A stretch of 64,000 bases of DNA from Budorcas taxicolor (GCF_023091745.1 NC_068920.1:149387622-149451621); one strand, 5' to 3'; positions 41,465-53,670 are shown, counted from the first letter of the stretch. A program made the numbers and translations. Notes: generated by a model not told the origin, from the letters alone.

Positions 41465-41584
41465 GGGCTTCCCTCATAGCTCAGTTGGTAAAGAATCTGC
41501 CTGCAATGCAGGAGACCCTGGGTCCATTCCTGGGTTGGGAAGATCCTCTGGAGAAGGAATAGGCTCCCCACTCCAGTATTCTTG
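41465..41584 (+). repeat. Bov-tA SINE, 5' half
   Basis: Head and first ~30 bases of the Bov-A body, stopping at CCAGTATTCTTG where the next SINE begins. Confidence 0.88.
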
Positions 41585-41785
41585 GGCTTCTCTGGTGGCT
41601 CAGCTGGCAAAGAATCCGTCTGCAATGTGGGAGACCTGGGTTTGATTCCTGGATTGGGAAGATCCCCTGGAGAAGGGAAAGGCTACCCCCTCCAGTATTC
41701 TGGCCTGGAGAAGTCCATGGACTATGTAGTCCATGGGGTCGCAAAGAGTCGGACAGGACTGGGCGACTTTCACTTTCACTTTTTG
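41585..41785 (+). repeat. Bov-tA SINE abutting the previous one
   Basis: Complete head and body in the same orientation. Ends with GACTTTCACTTTCACTTTTT, which holds an IRF-like TTTCACTTTC spacing. Confidence 0.9.
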
Positions 41786-42137
41786 AAGTCGTAGTCTCTC
41801 CAGCTGTGTCGCTTGATGTCACTCTCCAGCTATGAGAAGGAGGCACATAAGGAGCGCATTGTCCAGGTGGAAATTTGAATGTGCCCACAAACCACTGTTG
41901 ACATACTTCCTGTGGCTGCAGGAGGTGCTGACAAGTAAGGGGACAGTTTACTTTGCCTGGGGAGTCAAGAAAGGTTTCAGAAAGATAGAAGATATGTAGA
42001 ATAAGTACCTATGCATTAAACTGAGTTGAAATGGACAATTCTTGCCCAAACACTGTCTTGTAACTCTCCTTCCTTAGGGCTTGTCCCATTCAGTGACTGC
42101 TTTGACTCAGTAATTTTCATAAGTGAACTGATTTTCA

Positions 42138-42545
42138 CATTCAGTCGCTCAGCTGTGCCTGACTCTTTGTGACACCATGGACTGACTGCAGCACTCCAGG
42201 CTCCCCTGTCCATCACCATCTGCCTGAGTTTGTGTAAACTCATGTCCATTGAGTCAGTGATGCCATCCAGCCATGTCATTCTCTGTCGTCCCCTTCTCCT
42301 CTTAGCTTCAATCTTTCCCAGCATCAAGGTCTTTCCCATGAGTCAGCTCTTTGTCTCAGGTGGCCAAAGTATTTAGCATCAGTCCTTCCAATGAATATTC
42401 AGGGTTGACTGGCTGGTTTGATCTCCTTGCTGTCCAAAGTACTCTCAAGAGTCTTCTCCAGCACTACAGTTCAAAGGCATCAATTCTTTGGTGCTCATCT
42501 TCTTTATGGTCCGACTCTCACATCCATACATGCCTACCAGAAAAT
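42138..42545 (-). repeat. BovB LINE 3' fragment
   Basis: Antisense BovB tail and C-terminal coding region, with small internal deletions. Confidence 0.88.
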
Positions 42546-42787
42546 TAAATACAAAGTATAAATTAAGTACAAAACATCTACTTTAGACCTGCTTATTTCA
42601 TTTGCAGATTGTGTGTCCAAATCTATTTTGCAAGTTTTCATTTTTAATCTTGAAGGTTTTAAACAAGTAGAATATTTAAGATATTGGTGTACGAAAACAT
42701 TGTAACAAATTGAGTTTGGTTTGATCCCGTATTAGGACTCATTCATGCTAACTCTTCTTCTCTATTTTGTTTGACGAACACTTAACT

Positions 42788-42882
42788 TTTCAGTTCAGTT
42801 CAGTCGCTGAGTCATGTCCAGACTCTGCGACCCCATGGACTGCAGCATGCCATGCTTCCCTGTCCATCACCAACTCCAAGGA
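42788..42882 (-). repeat. BovB 3' end
   Basis: Antisense terminal ~95 bp starting with TTCAGTTCAGTTCAGTCGCT. Confidence 0.85.
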
Positions 42883-44130
42883 TGTCGATTTGGTTTACAG
42901 CAAGTGCATCACATTTCCACTAGAGGGAGGAGAAGTGCTAATTTTAAAAATTGAGGAATGAGCTGTTCTTTTTGCCCAGATAACCACTCCCCTCATTACA
43001 CACTGTGCTTAGAAAAACAGTGGCAGTTCCTTTCATTTTTATTTAAATGTCTGCTCCAAAGGGAGAACAGAGGACAAGCCATGGAAAGTTTCTAGGTCAG
43101 AGTAGCAATTCTTTAAAAGTGGCTGATTTCTTGCTTCATGAGTTCTAAACACAGCCCTGGGGTCAAAAACATTTTCAAAGGAAGATAGTGATCAGAGAAA
43201 GCCATCTCTTTCTTTAATGGTTGTGGAAAATGGGGCCCAGAGAGAGGGTTGCCCTGCCTGAGATCGGAGAATTTTCTAATAGCAGATGCAAAAATAGAAA
43301 TGCTGCCCAGCTCTTTTTCTACTGCTCTTTAGAATGCAGTCGATGGGGTCAGCATATCTAATCTAATGCTGTAGCTATTTTAGACACACACCTATGTATA
43401 TGCTTTTGTACACATATATGAATGCATGTATTTTCCACCCTCTGACTTTTGGGCTCTGGCATTAAGAAACATTCTGGGGCTTTTATGCATCCTTGTTTAT
43501 TTCCTCTTAATCCTCCCCCCATCCCAACTCCCCTCTCCATATTACTCTAGATGCAAAAGACAGTGCTTATGTAGGACATGGCTGATGAATTCAGCAAGGT
43601 CCAAGATCTTGTAATTACTGACCAATCGGCAAAATACCCTAGTTTAAAGAACACACCATAAACTTTCCTGTGAACTCTCCAAAATTTTTATTAACATGCA
43701 TGACATTAGAGGTTGTGCTTCTTTTGCCATAATTGAGTGTGTCTTGTTTCTACAGAACATAACAAAGCATTTGAGGAAGCTCTCAAATTTCACTTCTGGC
43801 TAAACTCGGTCTGTAATGCATGCTGTGCTCATCTTCGAGGTAAGAAAGATGATTTTCTGAGTTCTAACTGAAAAGCAAACAAACCCCCAAATCCTCAAAT
43901 CTTCTAGTCTGAAGTTGTTAAAAAAAAAAAGCAACAACAAAAAAGCAAGGACAGAGCAAGACCAAAGTAAACTACCAGGGTGTGCCTTTGGAAGTCATTA
44001 AAGAAGATTTATTTCTACATTTTCTGTAGTCAGAACGTCCGATAAGGGGTTTTCCCTCTGCCTCTGGACACTCTGACTAGCCGCTCTAGTCTGTGTCTAC
44101 CCGAGAGGAACTTCATCAACAGTGGCTGGT
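42883..44130. other. Anonymous intergenic region
   Basis: No gene, RNA gene or clear repeat. Two AT-rich patches. Confidence 0.4.
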
Positions 44131-44246
44131 AAAGGATTTGCCTAATGGTCCAGTGGTTAGGACTCCCTTTTGCTGTAAGGGGCAGGGGTTTGATCCCTGG
44201 TCAGAGAACTAAGGTCTCACGTTTTGTAGGGAGGAAAAAAAAAAGT
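44131..44246 (+). repeat. CHR-type SINE, truncated
   Basis: Sense tRNA-like head (CTAATGGTCCAGTGGTTAGG; GGTTTGATCCCTGGTCAGAG) and A-rich end. Confidence 0.65.
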
Positions 44247-44291
44247 TAGGCTTAGTGTTAGGGAAGGTGAAGATACCTGTTTAAGCACTGT

Positions 44292-44502
44292 AAGGTAAGG
44301 TAAAGTCGCTCAGTCGTGTCCGACTCTTTGCGACGCTATGGGCTGTAGCCTACCAGGCTCCTCTGTCCGTGGGATTTTCCAGGCAATAGTACTGGAGTGG
44401 ATTGCCATTTCCTTCTCCAGGGGATCTTCGCGACCCAGGGATCGAACCCGGGTCTCCCACATTGTAGACAGATGCTTAACCGTGTGAGCCACGAGGGAAG
44501 TC
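44292..44502 (-). repeat. Bov-tA SINE with 11-bp target-site duplication
   Basis: Antisense SINE flanked by TTAAGCACTGT at 44281-44291 and 44503-44513. Confidence 0.92.
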
Positions 44503-44560
44503 TTAAGCACTGTGGTCATCTATTTTTCTCCCTTCCATTTTTGTTGAGATATAATGGATA

Positions 44561-44770
44561 CACTTCCCAGGTGGCCCAGTGGTAAAGAATTCACTTGCTG
44601 ATGCAGGAGACAAAGGAGATGTACATTCAATCCCTGAGTCAGGAAGATCCCCTGGAATAGGAAATGTCAACCCACTTTAGTATCCTTGCCTAGAGAGCCC
44701 CATGGACAGAGGAGCCTGGCGGGCTACAGTCCACGGGGTCACAGAGAGTCAGACAGAACTGAGCACACAT
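44561..44770 (+). repeat. Bov-tA SINE nested in L1
   Basis: Head CACTTCCCAGGTGGCCCAGT and full body. Confidence 0.9.
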
Positions 44771-44880
44771 GCAACACTGGACACACCACAGTATACATTT
44801 AAGGTGAACAGCATAATAACCGGACTTACACACAACAGGAAATGATTATCACAAGGAGTTTAGCCACCATCCATTATCTT

Positions 44881-45106
44881 GCTGCTGCTGCTAAGTCACT
44901 TCAGTCGTGTCCGACTCTGTGCGACCCCATAGACAGCAGCCCACCAGGCTCCCCCATCCCTGGGATTCTCCAGGCAAGAACACTGGAGTGGGTTGCCATT
45001 TCCTTCTCCAATGCATGAAAGTGAAAAGTAAAAGTGAAGCCGCTCAGTCGTATCCGACTCATAGCGACCCCATGGTCTGCAGCCTACCAGGCTCCTCCAT
45101 CCATAG
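44881..45106 (-). repeat. Bov-A2 SINE nested in L1
   Basis: Antisense dimer with linker GAAAGTGAAAAGTAAAAG. Flanked by ATCCATTATCTT and ATCCATCATCTT. Confidence 0.9.
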
Positions 45107-45335
45107 GATCCATCATCTTTCGTAGATCTAAAATTAAAGAAATAGAGTTTTTTCCTTGTGATGAGAACTCTTAGGATTTACCCTTTTAACAACTTTCACC
45201 AAGAACATATAGCAGTGTTAATTATATTTATCATGTTGTACATCACATACTCCGTCTGTATTTATCTTATAACTAGGAGTTTGTGCCTTTTCACCACTTT
45301 TATCTTACCCTCCCCTCCCCGCCCCCGAAACCACA

Positions 45336-46099
45336 AAGCTGATTGTGGCCATTCTTTCAACGAAGAGATAAATCATCTTCCACTTTTATGTGCATAAATA
45401 CAAAATAACAAATGAAAGCACTTTTGACTGTAAGTGGGTGTAGGTGTCGTTCCCAGCTGGATGGCTCAGTGATCCTGGGTAAGATCCTGTCTGCAAAACA
45501 GGATGACCACCAGGCTTGGAGAGGAAAACGGGCCTGCACTTTCAGTGGCCACGCTGTCATAATTGCATAATGAATGCAATTCGCCTGAGACCCTTAGATG
45601 CCTTATAATTTTTGAGTGGATTGTAACACAGGATGTGTTGTGTTTATACCATTTTATCACTGTTGTGATAACTTGGGAAAGCCATGTGCTGGGTTACATT
45701 CTATGTTGTTGTCTATAAACCCTTTAGATAAATGAATCTTCTGTAAAAGAACTGCCTTTAAGTTCCTTAGGGGATTCTGGTGTGACTTTTAATGTGACTA
45801 ATAAGGGGCCACTTCTTGCTGCTGGTGTGACTCCCACTCATGGGACCTGCTCTCCTCCTGCGACCCAGGCAGTAACCTCCACGCTGCTGGCACTACCGCC
45901 CGCTACAGTCCACTACAGTCCCCCCTACCGTCCCCTACAGCCTGATTCTTAACAGTCACTCTTGTTCATCACACTCAGGGGTCTCCTGAAAGGCCTTCCC
46001 CATTACACAGTCTGAAACACATTTCATCATTCTCTTCCCCTGAGCGTTAACTCATGACCGCCTGTCTCTCTCCATGTCTCTCTCCAGGGCATATTTATA
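45336..46099. other. Anonymous intergenic region
   Basis: No gene or clear repeat recognised. Confidence 0.4.
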
Positions 46100-46322
46100 T
46101 CCAAAGTGAAAGTGTTAGTCACTCAGTTGTTCATGTCTGATTCTTTGCGATCCCATGGACTGTAGCCCACCACACTCCTCTGTCCCTGGGATTCTCCAGG
46201 CAAGAATACCGGAGTGGATAGCCATTCCCTTCTGCTAGGGGGTCTTCCCGACTCAGGGATTGAACCCTGGTCTCCTGCATTGCGGGTGGGCTTTTTACTG
46301 TTGGAGCCACCAGGGAAGCCCT
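46100..46322 (-). repeat. Bov-tA SINE
   Basis: Antisense body and head ending TTGGAGCCACCAGGGAAGCC. Confidence 0.9.
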
Positions 46323-46333
46323 GTTTATGTCCA

Positions 46334-46590
46334 TGCTGCTGCTGAGTCGCTTCAGTTGTGTCCGACTCTGTGCGACCCCATAGACGGCAGCCCACCAGGC
46401 TCCCCCATCCCTGGGATTCTCTAGGCAAGAACACTGGAGTGGGTTGCCATTTCCTTCTCCCATGCATGAAAGTGAAGTGGCTCAGTCGTGTCCGACTCTT
46501 AGCGACCCCATGGACTGCAGCCCACCAGGCTCCTCTGTCCATGGGATTTTCCAGGCAAGAGTACTGGAGTGGGGTGCCATTGCCTTCTCT
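46334..46590 (-). repeat. Bov-A2 SINE
   Basis: Antisense dimer flanked by TTTATGTCCAT on both sides. Linker has the short form CATGAAAGTGAAGTGG. Confidence 0.92.
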
Positions 46591-46719
46591 GATTTATGTC
46601 CATACACACAGCTATATGCCTGTACCCATAACCAGGTATCTATCTAGGTCCATGTCGACACCTAGAGCTACACCTCTGTCTACAGTATGTGGGTGTGTTT
46701 ATCTGTACTTCTGCACTAG

Positions 46720-46845
46720 AATACAGCTTCCATAAAGGCAAATGCTGTGTTTTCTTGTTGCTTTAATCCCACTGTCTAGAACAGTGCCTGGTGTATGATG
46801 GATACAAAATAGGTGTTTGTCAAATGGATGAGCCAGTCTTCCATT
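46720..46845 (+). repeat. MIR/L2-type 3' end fossil
   Basis: Typical old-SINE/LINE tail wording (CTAGAACAGTGCCTGGTGTA; then GGTGTTTGTCAAATGGATGA). Confidence 0.5.
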
Positions 46846-47564
46846 TGTCAGGATTTGGGTTCTGGCTTTTACTAGCTCTGGCTGTGGACCACTTACTTAA
46901 CTTTAGCATGACTTTATTTTCTCATTTCTCCATCAAGGATGGCGTCGTTTCTTTCAAAGATCTGGTGTGAGAATGAGATTAGTTGCTGTAATGAAGAGAA
47001 GCTGCCAGGCCTGGCCCAGAAAAGGCATAAAGCTAAGGTTAATTCCCTTCTTCCTCCCTCTGTCTTGTTGAGCACATCTTGACGTTCACCAGTCTCTGAG
47101 CTCAAAGAGAAACATGTTGATTAGTATTCACTGTTGAGTCATGTCTAGAGTTGGCAAAATGAGAGCTCCCGGCTCAAGAAGATTATAAACATAAACACTA
47201 TAACACTATATTCCACAGGAGAGATTACAAAACACTGAGCTGATGTGCCCATAAGTTCAAGCAAGGCGATGGTAAATGTATACACATATATAAAGTCAAG
47301 AGCAATGGTAGTTTATTTTTTAATTTTATTAAAAGACAAAAATTGAGTTAAGAGCTATACTTTTGCTATTAGTATCTTGTAACATGAACTTAAGCATTTA
47401 CCCCATCACCCAACACAAGAGATCATGTTTCAAAAATGAAGAACACTTTCAAGAAGGCCTCTTTCCATTTGTATTTAAAATAAAAAAGGTTTCCAACAGA
47501 GAAGTACCTCCCTTAGAAAGAGAAACCACTTTAGTCAGTAAAAATATTAACCCTAAACATCTGT
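46846..47564. other. Anonymous intergenic region
   Basis: A faint MIR-like patch near 46860-46990 and an isolated ISRE-like GAAAGAGAAACC at 47516-47527. No gene recognised. Confidence 0.35.
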
Positions 47565-47765
47565 TAAGAGTTTCACGTGCATTATTGCACACATTGTTCA
47601 CATTAAACCTATGAATCAGCTGCTATTATTATCTTCAATCTGTTTTAAAGCGAGTTAACCAGCCCAAGGTCACAGGGCTAGTTAACCGTGCAGCCTGGAA
47701 TCGTCTTATATTTGTCTGACCCTGGAGCCAGTGAGGGTCCCTGGCCATTACACTTGGAGATGACA
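47565..47765 (+). repeat. MIR SINE fossil (source side of the inverted duplication)
   Basis: Sense MIR core (CTATTATTATCTTCAATCTG; GCCCAAGGTCACAGGGCTAG). It is continuous here, while the copy at 53374 starts abruptly within it, marking this locus as the source. Confidence 0.7.
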
Positions 47766-48100
47766 GCAAAGCAGTCCCAGTGACAGTTTCATCTAACGAA
47801 AAATAAATCAGCACCAAAAAATGAAAGCTAAGAAAAACAAAGACATCAAGTTTTTATTTGCTGTTTACAAATGGTCTATTTACCAGTTGGGCTTCCTGGG
47901 TGGCTCAGTGGTTAGGAATCCGCTGGCCAGTGTAGGAGATGCAAGAGATGCTGGTTCGATCTCTGGCTCGGGAAGATCCCCTGGAGAAGGAAATGGCAAC
48001 CTACTCCAGAATTCTTGCCAGGAAATCCCATGGACAGAGGAGCCTGGCAGGCTACAGTCGATGGGGTTGCAAAGAGTCAGACAGGACTGAGCAACTGAGC
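47649..48100 (+). repeat. Inverted duplication, arm A (source)
   Basis: MIR end, single-copy spacer and Bov-tA (47888-48100). Positions 47649-47916 (268 bp) are base-for-base identical to the reverse complement of 53374 downwards. The remaining SINE part differs at many sites. Confidence 0.9.
47888..48100 (+). repeat. Bov-tA SINE in arm A
   Basis: Head GGGCTTCCTGGGTGGCTCAG with the unusual CGCTGGCCAGTGTAGGAG stretch shared with arm B, then the full body. Confidence 0.9.
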
Positions 48101-48104
48101 ACGC

Positions 48105-48894
48105 ACACATCCTCTACGGGTCATCACAATCCATCCGATGTAGGATGGGGTGAGACTTTATATCACTTGATAGATGAAGGAGGAGAAGTTACAGAACTTC
48201 ACTGATGCCCCCAGGTAATAAGGGGTAAGGCCTAGACTCCACCTTCTGATTGTAGATCTTTGTTCTTTCCCCTGCTCTCCTTGACTTTCCAGGAGAAAAT
48301 TACTCTTCTACAGTTAGAGCCTTAGTCATTAACAGAGTATCTTCCAAGTGTCAGTGACTCTAGCAGCTGCCACGAGCACACAGGGCTCAGATAAACACAG
48401 ACACAATCCCTCCTCTTTGGGGGAGAGACGGATAATAAACATATAAATGCAGACGATATGAGGTCCGTGGTGGTGTTTGTGCCACAGACAAAATTAAAGT
48501 ATGTGAAGGGGATTGGGAGAACCAGGTTGGGGAAAGGACTGAGATTTTAACTTGGGTTTTGTGGGGAGGCTGCTCTGCAAAAGAGATATTTTAGTTCCTG
48601 AAAGAGGTGGGAAAGCCAGCACATGGTTATCTAGAGGGATAGGCAGACACCACTGCACGTGCAAAGGTCCTGAGGTGATGGGAGGACTCTTGATGTGTAC
48701 AAGGAACAAGTCTACAATCCTGAGGGTCATGTCTTCTGCCATGGAGGGCAAGGACCTGTAGGTTCAGCATCTGAGGGTTTGGTGCCAACAGGCCTGTGAA
48801 GGGAACCACGCATCGCAGGCAAAGAAGAGCCCTAAGGTAGCGAGAAATCAGAGGGCAACCTAGGCAGAACACTCTGACATAAATCACAACGATA
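48105..48894. other. Anonymous intergenic region
   Basis: Reads like a very old, unnamed interspersed repeat around 48400-48760 (CACGTGCAAAGGTCCTGAGG). No gene. Confidence 0.35.
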
Positions 48895-50285
48895 TCATTT
48901 TCTGTCTCCTACAGACATGGAAATAAAAAGAAAAATAAACAAATGGGACTTAATTAAACTCAAAAGCTTCTGCACAGCAAAGGAAATCATAAACAAAATG
49001 AAAAGACAACCCATAGAATGGGAGAAAATATTTGTAAACGATGCAACCAAAAAGGGATTAACCTCCAAAATGCACAAACAGCTCATGCAGCTCAGTGTCA
49101 AAAAAGCAAGGAACCCAATCAAAAAATGAGAAGAAGACCTAAATAGACATCTCTCCAAAGAAGGCGTACAGGTGGCCAACAGGCACATGAGAAGATAGTC
49201 AACATCAATAATTATTAGAGAAATGCTGACCAAAACTACAATGAGACGTCATCTCACACAATCAGAATGGCCATCATCAAAAAGCCTACAGACAATAAAT
49301 GCTGGAGAGTGTGGAGAAAACGGAACCCTCCTACACTGTTGGTGGGAATGTAAATTGGTGCAGAACTATGGAGATCAGTATGGAGGTACCCTCAAAAACT
49401 AAAAAGAGAGCCATCAATGACCCAGTAATCCACTCCTGGGCACATATCAGGAGAAAACCATGGTTTAAAAGGATACATGCACCCAAGATTCACTGCAGCA
49501 CTATTCACAATAGCTGAAACGTGCATGCTTGCTCAGTCCCTTCAGTTGTGTTTGACTCTTTGTGACCCTGTGGACTATAGCCTGCCTGTCTCCTCTGTCC
49601 ATGGTGTTCTCCAAGCAAGGATACTGGAGAGGGTTGCCATGCCCTCCTCCAGGGGGATCTTCCCAACCCAGGGATGAACATGGGCCTCTTGCATCTCCTG
49701 CATTGCAGGCAGATTCTTTAGCCACTGAGCCATCTGAGAAGCCCCAGCCAAGACATGGAAACAACCTAAATGTCCATTGAGAGAGGAATGGATAAAGACA
49801 TGTGGTAAATATATACAATGGACTATTACTCAGCCACGGAAAAGAGTGAAATAATGCCACCTGCAGCAACACAGATAGACCTAGAGATTACCACACTAAG
49901 TGAAGCAAGTCACACGGAGAAAAATACCATGTGACATCGCTTAGATGAAGAGTCTAAGCTAAATAATACAAATGAACGTATTAACAAAGTAGAAGTGGGC
50001 TCACAGGCTTAGAAAACAAACTTATCATTACCAAAGGGAAAAAGGTGGTGGGAAGGGGATAAATTGAGACTTTGGTATTGACATATTTAAAATAGATAAT
50101 TAACAAGGACGTACTGTATAGCACAGGGAACTCTGCTCAATATTCTGTAATAACCTAAATGGGAAAAGACTTTGAAAAAGAATAGATAGATGTATTTACA
50201 TACCTGGATCACTTTGCAGTACACCTGAAATGAATACAGCATTGTTAATCAACTATAGTCCAATAAAAATTTTAAAAAAGACTTA
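48895..50285 (+). repeat. L1 LINE: ORF2 end and 3' UTR, split by Bov-tA
   Basis: Sense L1 ORF2 C-terminal coding region (RKINKWDLIKLKSFCTAKEI, with later stops) through the 3' UTR to CCAATAAAAATTTTAAAAAA. A Bov-tA interrupts it. Confidence 0.92.
49523..49745 (-). repeat. Bov-tA SINE nested in L1
   Basis: Antisense SINE between AGCTGAAACGTG and AGCCAAGACATG, which look like a decayed target duplication. Confidence 0.88.
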
Positions 50286-51214
50286 GCAGCTGAAAGATAC
50301 AATGAATATATTTAAATCAGTCATAAAAATGAAGCAAATTTAAAAAGAAAAAGTGATTCAGCCACAGCTTATTTACAGCCTTAGAAGGAGCCAATTCTGT
50401 TTCGTAAACATGAGCAGCGTTCCCCTGAGGATGGTGAAGACCTGTCAGAAGAGCATCCCTGCTGAGCTTTGGAGGAAAAGCCCTCAGCAGGACACGACCA
50501 GCTCTCTCCACGGACTGAAACCTTCCTGGCAGAGACCACACATTTTTCTGTCACATTTCCCAGAAGAACTCAGGCTTCTGGGTCCGCATGTATGAATGAT
50601 CTAGCATGCAGTCAAATGTGGCGAAGTCACACAACACAAGCCTGTTTAATTAACAGGGTGCCTAAGTGCTTGCTGGAAAGGCAGCACTCGAGCCCATTTT
50701 TTCCCTCCTTGACTTTTCTGTACCCCTCTTTTCTGCATAAAGTATAATTTTTTATTGTCACAGCAAAACTGTGATGTAGTTGGGTGGAAGAGTATCAGGT
50801 CTTTCTCTGTCTCTTTCTCTCTCTATCCCTCCCTTCTCTCCTTCCTTCCTTGATGAGATGGGAAGTCACACAGTGTTTGTTGTGATAGAAAGTGCTGGAG
50901 CTCCAGAGACCTCGGAAGATTCTTCTGTGTGGTCTGGTCAGACCTCACCAGAAAGAGACAGGGTGCCAGGTCAGGCTGTGATGGCATGGGGTGGGACGAC
51001 TTCCTGAATCTGCAGGACCCTCTGAAGGTTGGCTCCCAGGATGCGTGGGTGAGGGGGTGAAGAATCTGGAGTCCTGGATCGGGACTGGGAGGGTCACTGG
51101 CTAGCTGAACAAACCATGGGGAAATCACTCATCTCTCCAGCCTGTCCTTCTCCCATCTGTAAAGAATAGGAGTGAATGTTTCATTTATCCAAGTAGCATC
51201 TCTATATAGCTCTT
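50286..51214. other. Anonymous intergenic region
   Basis: Pyrimidine-rich patch at 50800-50850. No gene or clear repeat recognised. Confidence 0.4.
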
Positions 51215-51425
51215 CTTTCCTGCCAGGCCTGTTGCTGAGCACTTTAGAGACATTGACTCTAATTCTGCAGGCCGGTCCTCTGAGGTCGGCCCTACTCTTA
51301 TCCCCGATTTACTGATTGGGGAAGGAAGCCGCAGGAAGGTGAAGTGGCTGCTCAGGGCCACCGGCGAGTGTCTGGCATAGCTGGGATTCAAACCCATGCA
51401 GGCAGAATCTGTCGTCTGGCTTTCA
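51215..51425 (+). repeat. MIR SINE fossil
   Basis: Sense MIR pattern (CTGTTGCTGAGCACTTTAGA; TGGGATTCAAACCCATGCAG). Confidence 0.7.
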
Positions 51426-51847
51426 GCTCTCCAGCCCCCTGCCTCTCGGTACAGGGTTTATACGTTCGCTCCCAGCCCGCACATCTGATGAGTGTAATTG
51501 TATGAGGCGAGATTTCAGCCCACATGGGGAGCTCTTGCGCTAATCCGTTAAATTGCGGTGCACGCTCTGGTCTCTTATTCTGCCTTCACTTGGGGGACAC
51601 TGCCCTGGGGAGCATCCACCATGGGAATTGGCCTGGATGCCGCTTCCATAGAGGCGAGAACTCAGGGCCTCGGTGTCCGCTGACACCACCAATGATCTCT
51701 CTTCTTAAATTGGAAAACTAGATGCTGATGTAGGCAGGGTGGCTGGCTGGAGGCCCTCTCCCTTCTCCTGAGGTCACTTGCTCCCCTGAGGGTTCCAGTG
51801 ACCTCTGCTGAGATGACCCTAAACTGTCCTTAGCCACTCCCCTCAAG
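51426..51847. other. Anonymous intergenic region
   Basis: No gene or repeat recognised. Confidence 0.4.
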
Positions 51848-52053
51848 GTTAAGTGGCTCAGTGGGTGAAGAATCCACCTGCAATGCAGGAGATGAGGGTC
51901 TGATCCCTGGGTTGGGAAGATCCGCTGGAGGAGGGCATGGCAACCCACTCCAGTATTCTTGCCTGGAGAATCCATGGACAGAGGAGCCTGAGTGGGCAGT
52001 AGTCCATGGGGTTGCAAAGAATTGGACATGACTGAGTATGCAAGGAAAAAAAA
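51848..52053 (+). repeat. Bov-tA SINE with poly-A
   Basis: Head and body followed by a run of A at 52044-52055. Confidence 0.88.
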
Positions 52054-52332
52054 AAAAGAAAAGTTAAGTAGGTTAAGGAGGAGCCACAATCATACCTCCT
52101 CCCCTCCCCTGTCACTGGGCCTCTCACATCCCCTGGAAGTTGGAAACTTCCCACAGCCCACCCCCACAAAGAAGTGGGGGCCCCTGTACAGAAGCCTGGG
52201 CCCCACCAGGAGGCAGGAGCTAGCTTGGGCTCCTCTCCACCCCTTGTTTCAGTTCACCTCTCAAGGGTTCAAGGAAGACTCTGACCCTTCTCTGGGCCAC
52301 CTCTGGAGGCCGTGCTTGGGGTTCTAAGATTC

Positions 52333-52353
52333 TTTTTTTTTTTTTTTTTTTTT
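52333..52353 (+). repeat. T21 homopolymer
   Basis: Run of 21 T. No SINE body is attached that I can recognise. Confidence 0.95.
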
Positions 52354-52924
52354 CAGGTGAAAATACATCTTATTCCTAAGCAGCTGGTGTGGGTTTGTGT
52401 TTCCTGTGTGCTGCCAGCCTCTTTCACTCCCAGATCTGACATGAGAAATTCACATCCCCGCCTCCTCTCATGTCAACTGGGGTCCATGTGGTCAATGGCT
52501 CCCCTGTCCTCGGACATGGAGTGCTCTGCCCATGTGGTCCTGGATCTCCGTGACCCTGGTGCCCGATGTCCCTCCTTGGAAGTGACCTGGGCGGTGTCTG
52601 TCCCTGTCTGTCCCCTTTGCAGTCCTGTCAGTGACGCTGGTCTTCGAAGCTGCTGCAGCCTCATCAGTTATTGGAGTAAATCTCTCCAAAGAAACCTCAC
52701 TAGTTAAGAGCTCTCAGCGAATCGCTTTCCTTTTTCTGGGCTTAAGTAACATAGATTTGTATTCTGTTTTCTGTTTGTGTTTTCATTTTTGCTAAAATAC
52801 AAGGCAGTTTACAATGCGTATTTTTTAACCTTGCTTTTCACTTAAAATTACATCTGGTAATTTTTTCGCATGAAAGCACAGGTATCTACTTGCTTCTTTT
52901 TCATGTCTGTATTGTGTTGTATTG

Positions 52925-53134
52925 AAGTCGCTCAGTCGTGTCCAACTCTTTGCGACCCCATGGGCTGTAGCCTACCATGCTCCTCTGTCCATGGGATTTT
53001 CCAGGCAAGAGTACTGGAGTGGGTTGCCATGCCCATCTCCAGGGGATCTTCCTGACCCAGAGATAGAACCAGCATCTCCTGCATCTCCTACACTGGCCAG
53101 CGGATCCCTAACCACTGAGCCACCCAGGAAGCCC
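52925..53134 (-). repeat. Bov-tA SINE in arm B
   Basis: Shares the unusual head of the arm A SINE, but its body carries independent differences. Confidence 0.88.
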
Positions 53135-53374
53135 AACTGGTAAATAGACCATTTGTAAACAGCAAATAAAAACTTGATGTCTTTGTTTTTCTTAGCTTTC
53201 ATTTTTTGGTGCTGATTTATTTTTCGTTAGATGAAACTGTCACTGGGACTGCTTTGCTGTCATCTCCAAGTGTAATGGCCAGGGACCCTCACTGGCTCCA
53301 GGGTCAGACAAATATAAGACGATTCCAGGCTGCACGGTTAACTAGCCCTGTGACCTTGGGCTGGTTAACTCGCT
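52925..53374 (-). repeat. Inverted duplication, arm B (derived copy)
   Basis: On the minus strand: MIR end cut at AGCGAG, the same spacer, and a Bov-tA (53134-52925). 268 bp are identical to arm A, and the SINE body differs at roughly one base in ten. To its right (53373-53428) is a stray piece of Bov-tA head. Confidence 0.9.
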
Positions 53375-53428
53375 GGTCTCCTGGGTCTCCCACATTGTAG
53401 GCAGACACTTTACCATCTGAGCCACCGT
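53373..53428 (-). repeat. Orphan Bov-tA head fragment beside arm B
   Basis: Only the tRNA-like head (GGTCTCCTGGGTCTCCCAC to ATCTGAGCCACC), with no Bov-A body. Confidence 0.75.
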
Positions 53429-53435
53429 ATATACA

Positions 53436-53670
53436 CACAATGCATATATATATGTATATACACATCATAGTTTGTTTAATGAATTGTTGATTTATGGACA
53501 GATGTTCCCAGTTATTAGCCATACTAACTGATGATTCAAATGAACACCAGTGGGTGTATAAGTGGGTGTGTTTTCATATGTGTGTATATGTAAGCATGTA
53601 TATGCATGTACATATGTGTGTGAATATATGTGAATACCTGCATATATTTGTGCATATGAGTATATCTGTG
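53436..53670 (+). repeat. Degenerate TATG/TG alternating tract
   Basis: About 230 bp of imperfect alternating purine-pyrimidine sequence (ATATATATGTATATACACAT; ATGTGTGTATATGTAAGC). Microsatellite-derived. Confidence 0.75.

Larger units (their letters stand above)
44520..45335 (-). repeat. Old L1 3' region split by two SINEs
   Basis: Antisense pieces 44520-44560, 44775-44880 and 45119-45335 (GTTAATTATATTTATCATGT; TCTTATAACTAGGAGTTTGT). Confidence 0.75.

Noticed and set aside
46123..46542. Many 60-140-codon frames containing SMGFSRQEYWSG or VHGVAKSRT words
   Set aside because: These are conceptual translations of Bov-tA/Bov-A2 SINEs on either strand, not genes.
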